DNA from: Micrasema longulum
Lineage: Eukaryota > Arthropoda > Insecta > Trichoptera > Brachycentridae
Reading direction: 5' to 3'
Assembly (NCBI GenBank): GCA_022494885.1
Contig: JAGVSM010004013.1
Coordinates: 164,235-228,234, forward strand
DNA: 64,000 nucleotides
Part shown: piece by piece, positions 53,041 through 63,140 of the stretch
How the letters are laid out: the number at the start of each line of letters is the position of its first letter
Position numbering within the stretch: position 1 is the first letter of the stretch
Translations under genes and position numbers: made by a program
The notes under the pieces: generated by a model
Told to the model about the DNA's origin: nothing
Databases searched by the model: none
Seen by the model: the letters and a program-made list of their open reading frames with translations, nothing else

Positions 53041-53662
53041 ATGAAGAACATCAGCCCTACGAGAAATTGGGTAAAAAAAATGTTTTCTAACGCGCGGTAA
53101 AAAATACATGGAAAAATAGAGCATTAAAATGTGCGGAAAAAATAATAAAAATATATTTTGGAAATAAATTTGTTGCATATATGGAAGTCTAGGCATTTAT
53201 AGGGCTTATGACCTGTCATTGGCTGGTTTAAATGGCCACTTTATACACTGCCTAACATTCACCATTCTGCCCATGTTTGAACATCCACATTTCCTCAACT
53301 CTTCCCTCTGTTGACTTTTGTGAAGTAAAAGAGCTGAAACCTTTATCACCACTTTATCGGCCACTTAAACCAGCCAATGACAGGTCATAAGCCCTGTAAA
53401 TGCCTAGACTTCCATTTTCCCTTCTCAAAAATGTTTTCCCTCTCTGTTGAAATATTTTTAAATATGAGTAACTCCCTAGGGAGGAAATCCAGCCAGTCTG
53501 CAAGCATTTGGACATACTCAAACATTGTAGAACGTCAAACGCGGAGTAATTTCAGAAAAACAAAACTTAATATACCTACATAAAAAAATAAATTGGCTTT
53601 GTTTAATAATTAACAAATAGTAAAAAATATATAAAAACCACTGAACTTCCTTATTTAATGTA
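53041..53662 (-). mobile_element. M1 element split by an inverted pair of S2 repeats
   Basis: The M1 halves are 53041-53175 (AACATCAGCCCTACGAGAAA, GCGCGGTAAAAAATACATGG, AAAATGTGCGG) and 53528-53662 (GTCAAACGCGGAGTAATTTC, AAATTGGCTTTGTTTAATAA, CACTGAACTTCC). The middle of M1 (TTTGAATGACGTCA to the ACCGGAAATC region) is missing and replaced by S2, so insertion came with loss. Confidence 0.7.
53176..53527. mobile_element. Inverted pair of S2 repeats inside M1
   Basis: 53176-53355 is S2 plus (TATGGAAGTCTAGGCATTTA, CTGTCATTGGCTGGTTTAAA, CATTCACCATTCTGCCCATG, CTTCCCTCTGTTGAC). 53362-53527 is S2 minus (ACTTAAACCAGCCAATGACA, TTCCATTTTCCCTTCTC, CTCCCTAGGGAGGAAATCC, ACATACTCAAACATTGTA). Confidence 0.7.
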
Positions 53663-53755
53663 TGTAATATGTAATTTGATTTACATTTTTTTATACCCCA
53701 AAACCTCTTTTTAAACGGTTTCGAAATAACGCGGTACAAAAATGAAAAAAAAAAT

Positions 53756-53925
53756 AGCCAATAACAGGTCATAAGCCCTGTAAATGCCTAGACTTCCATG
53801 TTCCCTTCTCAAAAATGTTTTCCCTCTCTGTTGAAATAAATTTAAATATGAAGAGAAAATTGATTATTTGGGAGAAAATCCAGCCAGGCTGCAAGCATTT
53901 CGACATACTCAAACATTGTTGATGT
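53756..53925 (-). mobile_element. S2 repeat
   Basis: AGCCAATAACAGGTCATAAG, AGACTTCCATGTTCCCTTCT, CTCTCTGTTGAAATAAATTT, AAATCCAGCCAGGCTGCAAG and ACATACTCAAACATTGTTG. Confidence 0.75.
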
Positions 53926-53997
53926 TCATTATTGTTCATTGCGATCGCTAAAATGCTTAGCATGTTTTAAGCACGTCGATAGTTATTTGTGATTTAG

Positions 53998-54128
53998 CTA
54001 CTGGACTGGTACCTGAAGCGTAAGACTGATCATCTTACCTTCATGTAACAACAAAATTGTCAAGATACGCTGCGGTTGGTGTACCAATGCAGTGCCCTTT
54101 GCCCCATTAAGTGCGAAAGGTACTTATT
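53998..54128 (+). mobile_element. SINE A tail
   Basis: CTACTGGACTGGTACCTGAA, GCGTAAGACTGATCATCTTA, AGATACGCTGCGGTTGGTGT and AATGCAGTGCCC: a well-kept body without the tRNA-like head. Confidence 0.8.
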
Positions 54129-54433
54129 CATCAGCCAATATTTAATAGTTTTTATTTTTATTTATTTATCAAATTTGGTTTACAAAATTAGAATAGGGTG
54201 TGTAGATACAAAAAATACACTAAAGTTTCTACCTCTCTAACAGAGTAAAACCTCGTGATTCGATATGGAGTTCGTTTTACATTCATTTTTGTTTTCTGAA
54301 AAAGCTCCTAAAAACTAGAAATTATATTCCAAAAGAAATATAATTTTCTACTTTACTATCTTCGTAGTTTAATTATCTTCGTAGACACTATATGCTCCAA
54401 CTAGGAAGCGGACATAGAATGATTATTTTTTTA

Positions 54434-54597
54434 CACCACAACTGGCCAGAAGGCCCAATTGCGGAGGTGAAATTCACCACAAAACATCCAGGCTTGAAAA
54501 AAATCCCATTAAATTTTTGCATTCTCATCGGGAATCGATCCCGGTGCCTTTCGTGCGAGAGTCATGCGTCTTAGCCATTACACCACGGAGGCCGGCA
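54434..54597 (-). mobile_element. SINE C, full length
   Basis: On the minus strand: GCCGGCCTCCGTGGTGTAAT, GGCTAAGACGCATGACTCTC, B box GGATCGATTCCCG, then GATGAGAATGCAAAAATTTA and CAAGCCTGGATGTTTTGTGG, ending with GGCCTTCTGGCCAGTTGTGG. Confidence 0.8.
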
Positions 54598-56369
54598 TTT
54601 GTTTTTTTCTTCTTCTCGATTGAATATTTTTTATAGTTACTACCAACAATAATACTGTACAGGTAGCAATATTATATTATTTACATTAGTTATTTAATAA
54701 ATCCGCTTTACGGTTTTATGGATATTTTGATGTTTGCCTACTTAACAAATTATTACATTTTAAAATCAAGGTTTTACTCTTAAAGCCAATAAAAATATTG
54801 TTATTAGAGCTCATAATAACTGTGTTCGTATGCGCATAATATTGCTTCAATCGTTTCCTTCCGAATCATTTCAAGGATTCATTAATTAATGCACATCTAA
54901 TAATTATTAATGTAGGCTACAGTAGTACATGCCGAACTTCCGTAAAACATACTTTTTTTTATTAATTTTACAATCGTAAGATAGTAGAGGTGTATGCTAA
55001 AAATCACTAATAATATAATAATAATATGATGAACTATGGACGCATAAATCTCGGATATTTGCGTGTTCCTTCATGTGTAAAATCAAAGTTAATCTAATAA
55101 TTTAATATCACTTTAATTACATTCATTAATTTGTCGGTATCAAAAAAACGGATAACATAACACTAGTAATATTAAAAAAAAATATTATGGCTTTTACCAT
55201 TCTTGGTAATACTAGCCAGAAACAAACAGGGTTTACATATGTTAAATGGGAGCAAAACAATATTACAGACAAGACAGAAAAAGAGATAAACCTTAAACAT
55301 TTTAAAAGTAGGTACTTGGAACATAATAGATCTTAGAAATTAAAATTACAACAATTGGAAATAAAACATAAATCGCAAATATTTTTTTTATTTTTTTTTA
55401 TTAAATTGAAAACATATACATAATTATATACAATATTCCCAAGGAGTTTTTAAAAAAAAACTCATTTAGGGACATACAGATAACAAATTTATTTAAAGAC
55501 GTTTTTATTATTATTATTTACAAAAGCAGAAAAATTAAAATTATGATATACTACAAATTAAAAAAGGTATGAAAAATACTTGAAAATAACAAAATAAACA
55601 GAATACTAGGCATGGAAATAAATTCAAAATAATGTTTACATTATGCAATCTGCTAAAGAAAATTGAAAAAATTTAAAAATTACATGTATGTATATATACA
55701 TACTGAACTAGTACAAAATAAAATAATTTTTTTTAATTAACAAAATATGCGCACACCCAATACAGGTTATTTTTTTAAAATCAAAAACGTATTGAAATTA
55801 TGTATACATGCTAAAAAAAGTACAAATAACATTTAAATAGTATTAAAAATTACATATACAAGCAAAAACGGTAAAATATTAAAAGATATATGTTCAAGAT
55901 GCGCATTCTCTGGATAAACTAACATTATTAATTAATTAATATTAATTATTAAGAAAAACACCCAAAACCTTGATAATACATAATATATTACAACCTAATA
56001 ATAATATTTTACAACAAAAATATGTAATGAAAACATATTTGGCATAGGTTTACTATTCTATAGATAAAATAATTTATGAGAACTTATTTCTATTTACATA
56101 ATAAGAGCTCAATAATTGTTTGATGTTTATATTTTACATTTTATAACATTATGTACCAATTAATTGATACATACATTTTAAAATGTGTTACAGACAACGA
56201 AATGATTTAAAATCATTAAGATCTATATATACATACTGTTATCAAATAAATATTTACATATTGCAGAAACTATACCCCAGTTTCTTTTACATGAAAGTAA
56301 CATTTGGATGTAAATTGGTAATGTCATAAATTAAATCAGGATTCCCTTAATCAATTCGTCTCTGCTTTC
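54598..56369. other. AT-rich tract without recognised genes
   Basis: 1.8 kb, very AT-rich. 55380-55500 begins with a long T run and contains GAGTTTTTAAAAAAAAACTC, possibly a minus-strand LINE 3' UTR, without coding sequence. Confidence 0.45.
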
Positions 56370-58080
56370 CATTAAACGACAAATTAGCAAAAATGCTAGA
56401 AAAATCTATTAAAAAAGGAATTATGAATTTTATGGAAACTAATTATCTTTTGTCAAATAACCAGTTTGGATTTAGACCTAATTGCAGTACAGATGATGCA
56501 ATATTTAAACTTACACATGAAATTTATTCTGGTCTAGATGCGAATATGAAAACTTTAACAATTTTTTTAGATCTTAAAAAAGCATTTGATATGGTAAATC
56601 ATAGAATTTTTATATATAAATTACGTCAAATTGGCATAAAAAATGAGTGCTTGTTGTTTTTTGAAAGTTACTTAGCAAATAGACTGCAATGTACCAGGAT
56701 CGGAATTAATGTTAGTAATACTAAGACCGTTATACACGGAGTCCCACAAGGAACGGTTCTTGGCCCTTTGTTGTTTCTTATATATATTAATGATCTTTAT
56801 AATATAGCTGTCCCTGGTAAATTAGTTTTTATGCAGATGATACTGCAATAATTGTAAAAAGTTATACCTGGGTTAATACTTTTAAAATAGCTATAACTAT
56901 TATCAAGGAGTAATATGTATAACTATTATCAAGGAGTGGTGAAATCGAAATTTTCTCTCGCTAAATTCTAATAAAACACTGTTTATTCCATTTTACAACT
57001 CAAAATCATCTTCCCCTTCTTCTTCCCTTAATGTAATGTTTCATAATAAATATTGTAATATTGACATATGTAATAACTGCGAAAACATGAAGTCTGAAAG
57101 GTGCATAAAATACCTGGGAGTAATCATTGACTGTCAACTTAAATGGACTAATCATCTTGAAGTAATTGTTAATAAACTAAGATATTTAACCTATGTGTTC
57201 AAACGACTATTTACGCCCAGCTAAATACAATTAAAATGGTATATTATGCACTTGTACAGTCATCGCTTTCCTATGGAATAATTGGATGGGGAAGAACTTA
57301 CAACAATCATATTAAACCATTAGAAACTATTCAAAAATTTATATTAAAAATAATGCTTCACAAAAATCGCACTTTCCCCTCTATCCAATTGTTCCAAGAA
57401 GCTAAACGTTTAGATGTAAGACAAATATATTGTTTTCAATGTTTAAAATATATATTTGAGAACCAAAATTTATTTACAAGTAATTCAAATAGATCAAGTC
57501 AAAGAAGGAATCGTGTGTTAGAAATACCTCATTGCAAAACGCGGCTCGCACAGAGACATTCATATTTTATAGGCCCAAAATTTTTTAATTCTTTTTTTAC
57601 TGATAATATTTCATTGATTCCAAACTTTCAAAATTTTCCTTCTTTTAAAAAACATGCACTATCCTGGATTCAAACTAAAGATATGAACTATTTTTTTCTA
57701 TGATTTATTTTGTTGCCCTTTAATAATAAGGAATATTGTTGTGTTTTTTTTTTATTATTTTTTATTTCCTTTTTTAATTACTATAATTTTTTTTAAAAAA
57801 ACATATTATCTTTTACAAAATACTTTTTTTTTCTTATGTTATACAAAATTATTATAACTGTCCATTATTCACTTTAGGAGCAAAAATTCTTTAACATTCT
57901 TTTGTTACCCACGAACAGGCCGTGCCTTTGTGGGATCTTTTTGTTTACTATTTTTCTATTAATATGTACTTCATTGATATGTAATTATGCTTTATTTTTT
58001 TAATACTCTGTTTTATTATCATGTCTATTGTAAAAAAACAAAAAAAAATGAATAAAAAAATTTTAAAAAACAATTCAAAA
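56370..58080 (+). mobile_element. LINE L, copy A, with RT domain
   Basis: The ORF 56393-56851 holds RT motifs in order: LLSNNQFGFRPNCSTDDAIF, TIFLDLKKAFDMVNH, GVPQGTVLGPLLFLIYINDL. The catalytic FYADDT lies in a shifted frame at 56827-56844, so the ORF end after 56827 is out of frame. Then CIKYLGVIIDCQLKWTNHLE (57036-57224) and the C-terminal ORF 57236-57703 (VQSSLSYGIIGWGRTYNNHI, MLHKNRTFPSIQLFQEAKRL). A tandem duplication of ATAACTATTATCAAGGAGT lies at about 56892-56937. The 3' UTR hairpin CACGAACAGGCCGTGCCTTT then GTGGG (57909-57934) precedes the poly(A). It is truncated 5' of RT motif 1 and inactive. Confidence 0.9.
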
Positions 58081-58081
58081 T

Positions 58082-58192
58082 TAAATGGTTCAAATCACCA
58101 ATATTCTCACCACAATCACAGATTGGAGAGTTCCTACAATTAATTTTAAATAAATGTGATGGAAAACAGCCGTGACCTGATCTTAATCTGAG
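58082..58192 (-). mobile_element. LINE zinc-knuckle C-terminal scrap
   Basis: The minus strand reads LRLRSGHGCFPSHLFKINCR then NSPICDCGENIGDLNHL. The motif RLR.GH...SHLFKI..S..C.CG....HL is the end of Jockey/I-type ORF2, related to 33359. LINE L ends exactly beside it, so L may have inserted into this older LINE. Confidence 0.75.
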
Positions 58193-58574
58193 TAATAATA
58201 ATAAAAATAAAAAGCATTTAAAACAAAAAACATAATATTTTACACTTATGTATAATAAATAAATTTTAATTTTAATAAGAGAAAAAAATGTTTTCTTTGT
58301 TTTGAAGGCATTTAAAATAAAGAAGTTTTTTTTCTGTTCAATATTTTATTGACTGTTTACTATGCGAGTATAATATTATGTTATACTTTGCTTTACGCCT
58401 AGGTCGATAAATCCAGTAAAATGTACGAAAACTGAAATAATATTTTGTTTTTTTTTTCAAAAACGATGCATTCATAAAATCAACTTTAGATGAAAACAAT
58501 TATTTACTAAGATAATTCTTAAAATATACATACTTAAACGTTTCATACAACTAAAATATAATTAACAAATTACA
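58193..58574. other. AT-rich spacer
   Basis: Nothing is recognised here. Confidence 0.45.
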
Positions 58575-58778
58575 ATAGAGATTGAAAACATTTTAGAGAA
58601 GGAAATATTCAAGTTTACGTTTTTACAGGACTTATGACCTGTCATTGGCTGGTTTAAGTGGCCACCATCTTGGTGATACCATCCTTGTTGTAATTTGTCA
58701 ATTTTAATCACTCCCTAGGGAGTGAAATCCAGTATTTTGTCTTACAAACATCTGGTCAAACTCAAAATATTGTAAAAT
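58575..58778 (+). mobile_element. S2 repeat with right terminal arm
   Basis: GACTTATGACCTGTCATTGG, CTGGTTTAAGTGGCCACC, then CTCCCTAGGGAGTGAAATCC and GGTCAAACTCAAAATATTGT. The last part is the terminal arm that appears in opposite orientation at the left of the 12.59 kb copy. Confidence 0.7.
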
Positions 58779-60057
58779 ATAATTACTTTTCGACCGGCAG
58801 ATTAGTTTTGAAATTTAGACTAAACGTGGGTTCATTTGCGCTCATATAAAAAGCAAATATTAAAGCAAAATCTGTTACAATAAATAAACGGGATTGAACA
58901 GAAAAAATATAAAAAACGTTTAAATTTTGACTTTTGAAGACACCATTTTTAGACCATGCAATTTTTTAAATATTTTTCATTGAATTTAGATAAGTTAAGC
59001 CTTTAATAATCTAAGTATTTTAATTATGTCTTTCTAAAACATTAATTATTATGCGAAAATAATATTAAACTTATACTCGTACCTTTGTATAATATGAACT
59101 AATATTGAACTTATTTTTAGAGATATTTGGCGTTTTAAATTGTATTTTATTTTAACGGTAAATGTATTCACCCATAAAAATGATAAAAAGGCAAACCATT
59201 TCGAATTTACGTCAATACATTTAAACGTGTTCAAATTTTCTTATTCAAATTCACACATGAAGAGTAGCAGAATTCAACCCTCTATGAATTTTCTCAATAT
59301 ATCTTTACCTAGATACGAGTAAGTGTCTCAAATGACCGTAATATTTTTTTGAAAGGGAAATGCGATTTTATTTATATTTACAGGGAACAAGCCCCGTTAG
59401 AAAATAAGTATTTAAATTAAAAACATCGCATTCGAAAGTTCGTTGCCAACAAACTACCTACCTACATAAAAATGTATAAATTTCAACAATAATTTGAAAC
59501 AAATACTGAATAAAATAGCTATTTTGTTATTTTAAAAAAGCTCAATTGTTTTACCTTTAGTTAGATTGCCTGGGGAAAGTTACTCACTTTCAACATACTT
59601 ACTTCCTATGTTATCTTACAATATTATTACGTATTAAATTATTATCTCTATTGTAATAAATAACTTACTGTTATTGATTTATCGATGTCGTTAAAAGTTC
59701 AATAACTCCTAATTATTGCAGACCTACCTACTGGGGCGTGTGAAAATTCTCGATATGCATTTTATGTTGTGCATGTTTAGATTTCTACAAAGATAACCCA
59801 CCAGGATGGAAATAAATAGATTACTACTTCAATAATGGAAAGGGACCTCTTTGATACTTTGCCGACGCAAAGTTCGAAATCGATTTTAAATGAAAATATT
59901 CAATGATTTTTGATTCACCGTTGTGAGTTGATATAAAATCAAAATAAACTAATGCTTTATCTTTAATAAATATTCAATTTTAATCAATTTTCTTCCAAAT
60001 CGCAAATCTAATGTAAAACTATTACAACTCATAAAATTACAATCCGAGATATTTCAT
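58779..60057. other. AT-rich tract
   Basis: The two opposite-strand ORFs at 59049-59322 are chance. No element is recognised. Confidence 0.45.
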
Positions 60058-60617
60058 CAACATCCATTCCCTTTCCGCACATAATGGTGCATAGGGCACT
60101 GAATTGGTAACCAATCGCAGCGTATTTTGATCATTTTTGTTGCATGAAGGTAAGATAGTACAATGCTTTTTTTTATCTATTGATATATTTTACATGCCCC
60201 TTAATTTATATAAAAATAAATTAAGACTTATTATTTCTGGCTGCGATACGATTCCACTTGCTATTTAATGATGCTCACACTTACACACACCTGAACACTT
60301 ACTCCCACAGAAATACACATAAACACACCGTTTTGTTGTACCACAATTTAATATGTATGATTCTTATTTAGAAACTTCGCTGGTCTGTCTTTAAACCGTA
60401 TTTTTTTTATGTTATTATATCATTGTCGACAGTTTGTTTCTTTAAAATAAATAAATAGTCAGTCTTACGCTTCAGGTACCAGTGTAGGGACTATGAAATA
60501 TTCTAGTGTGAAAACACTCTTTTAAATAAATATTTCATATCAACTAAGTTGGGAATCGAACCCGAGACCTCTTGCATGGTAGGCAACGCGCTGACCATTA
60601 CACCACAAGGCCGACGT
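60058..60617 (-). mobile_element. SINE A interrupted by an unknown 0.3-kb insert
   Basis: Head (60617-60540: CGGCCTTGTGGTGTAATGG, CTACCATGCAAGAGGTCTCG, GGTTCGATTCCCAAC) and body (60530-60458, then 60166-60058). The break falls in the body string AAGATGATCAGTC. Joining the halves restores SINE A. Confidence 0.75.
60163..60461. mobile_element. Unknown insert of about 295 bp in SINE A
   Basis: Flanked on both sides by ATAGT (a candidate 5-bp target duplication). Interior includes GGCTGCGATACGATTCCACT, ACACACCTGAACACTTACTC and a CACACCGTTTTG string, and ends TTTAAAATAAATAA, which could be an A-rich tail on the plus strand. No tRNA box and no clear coding motif. Confidence 0.5.
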
Positions 60618-60766
60618 ATGTAATTTGACGATAAGTTTTTAAAATATAAACAATCACCCACAGGGAGGAAAGGAATATACGCGATATGTTTTCTAAGAAA
60701 AATCGGAGGACTAAAAAAAAGTGCAATGTATGCTCAAATTATGTTACACGTGTGCCGGGACTGCGG

Positions 60767-61073
60767 GAGGAAGTTCAGTGCTACGATAAATTGGATATAA
60801 AAAAGGTTTCCTTACGCACGGTAAAAAATAGAGCATTCAATTGTACGGCAAAGTTTCTTCAAAATATATGGAAAAAACATTAAAAAATATTTTAATAAAA
60901 ACGAACTACTTCGAATGACGTCACTAGTTCTCCTGCATCAACCAATGATAGATTTCCGGTTTACGGGAAGCCAAATCGCCAATCAGCAGAACTCGGCGAA
61001 AAGAACCTGTGATGTCACAAGATTAGTTTGTTAGTCCATTGATTTTTTTTTTATAACTACTGAACTTCCTCAT
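60767..61073 (-). mobile_element. M1 element, internal part lost
   Basis: GAGGAAGTTCAGTGCTACG at the left, GAATGACGTCACTAGTTC, GATTTCCGGTTTACGGG, GTGATGTCACAAG, and CTGAACTTCCTCAT at the right. The AT-rich arm next to the right end is shorter than in other copies. The 65-aa plus ORF is a shadow. Confidence 0.75.
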
Positions 61074-61263
61074 CATGAATATATACTGTTAATGATAAAA
61101 ACATATAGTTTTGTTCTAGTTTTCCGTGCGATAAGACAAACTTTCGTCTGAAATAATTATAAGTTTTCCAAAGATAATTCTAAGCCAAAATGAATAAAAA
61201 TTACCTAAGTACTACTTTTCATAATAATATGTGCTTAATTTTATACATATTTTATTTTATTTT

Positions 61264-61428
61264 TGCACCACAACAGGCCAGGAGGCCCAATTACAGCGGT
61301 GAATTACATCACAGAACACCCAGGCTTGAGAAAAATCACATTTAATTTTTGTGTTCTCACCGGGAATCGAACCCGGAACCTTCCGTCTGTGAGTCAAGCG
61401 TCTTGACCACTACACCACGGAGGCCGCC
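61264..61428 (-). mobile_element. SINE C, full length
   Basis: Minus strand: GGCCTCCGTGGTGTAGTGG, CAAGACGCTTGACTCACAGA, B box GGTTCGATTCCCGGT, GAGAACACAAAAATTAAATG, AGCCTGGGTGTTCTGTG, GGCCTCCTGGCCTGTTGTGG. It is the best-preserved head of this family. Confidence 0.85.
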
Positions 61429-61781
61429 GGTATCATATTTATATAAAAATATATTGTCGTAATTGCGAAAAAAATATAATATTTCACTAATATATGGCCG
61501 GCAAAAAGCTCACCATGCGCCCCACTCTAGGGTTAAATTAAAATAAAAAAAACTGAATTATTGAAAGTAGCTTCTTTAGGCGTGTTATATGTATTTGGAG
61601 GTAGATATGAATTTTTTAGACCTTTCCATATTAACAAAAAACTGCATTTTTTTGAGTTGTAATAGTCTTACATTGGGGGTGTGAATTTTTTTATTGATAT
61701 CCATACTTATTTACTACGTTTCAAAAATAACTTTATTAAGCTTCTGGTACTGAGTAAAAACAAAAAAAAAACAAAGTAGGA
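61429..61781. other. AT-rich spacer
   Basis: Nothing is recognised here. Confidence 0.45.
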
Positions 61782-62190
61782 GGGACATCTTCTCTTCAAT
61801 ACCGTCGAAAAAAATCGGGCCTTCTAGTCCTATTTAAAATTCTCAACTCACTCTTTGATGCGCCTGAACTACTGAGCTCAATAAAATTTAATATCTCAAC
61901 TACAAACCTCAGACAAAACTTACTTTTTCATACCGATAACCATAGAACTAACTGTGGTTTTCATTCCCCTATGCCCAGAATTCTTAGGTCTACCAACAAA
62001 CATTCCAGTCTTGATTTCTTTGAAAGCAGGTTGTCTTCTTTCAAACGACCACTGAATCAAATTCAATTATAAACACCTATCTCCCCTATCCCGCGTCCAC
62101 TCCCGCCAATTATACTATATACCATTGTGTCTTTTTACTTTCTTTAAAATGCCCATTGGGCGTATATATAAATAAATAAAATATAATGAA
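61782..62190 (+). mobile_element. LINE ORF2 C-terminal remnant with short hairpin and A-rich tail
   Basis: An open frame without a Met, 61782-62072, reads SSLQYRRKKSGLLVLFKILN, SLFDAPELLSSIKFNIS, NHRTNCGFHSPMPRILRSTN and LDFFESRLSSFKRPLNQIQL, then a stop. This is the R(R)..LL.L.KI.NS..D.PELL..I.F......R typical LINE C-terminus. The 3' UTR has GCCCATTGGGC (62152-62162) followed by ATATAAATAAATAAA. The frame is intact, so the copy is fairly young. Confidence 0.75.
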
Positions 62191-62868
62191 ATGAAATCTT
62201 ATATTTTTTCAAACTTAATTTAAATATTTTTTATTTGTGAGGTTACGAACATAATATTTGTGTATTGTATGTTTTTGAAACAGTAAACTTAAAATAAGTT
62301 TTTAAGGATGAAATACTTCTTTTGTAATTATATTGGTATCTAGTACGTATGTATATGAATGTATATTTAGCAATTGTTTTTAAAATTGTAAAAATGTTTT
62401 TTTAAATATTTCTATCCTTGCATGACTCATGCCGTTACCGATGCGATGAGTTATGTTTACTCCTTTAGATGCAATAATTAACCTCCAACTCGGAATCTAA
62501 TCTCTAAACTAACACAATATTATAACTAACGGCACTTTACAGTTATCTAAACTCAATATTTATACACATAATAAAATGCAATATCCTGCTCACAAGCAAA
62601 CAAATTCTATAAAAACGTAACTTTACTATGGACTTCTAATCTTCAATAACAAACTTTATCAACTATCAAAACCAGAGACGGATCCGAATTTTTTAAACCC
62701 TTTTTCTTTTTTATATATTTTTTTGATAATAACCTTTTTAGATTCGTAAGCATTCCAAATATTTTATCTAGATACTTTCACATCTCTCAACCGTCTGCTG
62801 TCAACTGTGACAAAAATATTAGGTGGGATGTGGGATAGGCATTTACAGAACGGGCGTCATTTTCCGTG
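62191..62868. other. Unassigned AT-rich sequence
   Basis: Nothing is recognised here. Confidence 0.45.
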
Positions 62869-63140
62869 TCCGGGCGGATGAAAAATACAATTTTGTGTGT
62901 GAAATAGGACCATAACTCTGGATGTGCGTGTTCGACTCGATGAGTACTCTTAGGAAAAAATCCCAAAAAAAGGAAATCGAACGAAGATAAGTCCGCCTTA
63001 TATGAAGTAGTTGCGGTGCGTTTCTTACCATGCCTGAGGTCCCGGGTTAGATTCCTGGCAAGGACCTATTATCTGGGAACATGAAAAATATTGGCTGACT
63101 GATTATCGAGATACCCTGCATGTACCAGTGCGAATGATGA
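62869..63140 (+). mobile_element. SINE E, composite copy
   Basis: The 5' block GTCCGGGCGGATGAAAAATA, GTGTGTGAAATAGGACCATA, TCGACTCGATGAGTACTCTT and AAATCCCAAAAAAAGGAAAT is followed by a tRNA-like part (CTTACCATGCCTGAGGTCCC, GGGTTAGATTCCTGGCAAGG) and a short SINE A-like end (GATTATCGAGATACCCTGCA). The 62-aa minus ORF is a shadow. Confidence 0.6.

Noticed and set aside
56393..57703. Active LINE
   Set aside because: The reading frame changes before the YADD box, and the 5' part including the endonuclease is missing.
61355..61428. tRNA gene on the minus strand
   Set aside because: The anticodon arm does not close and the SINE C body follows directly, as at 54434.
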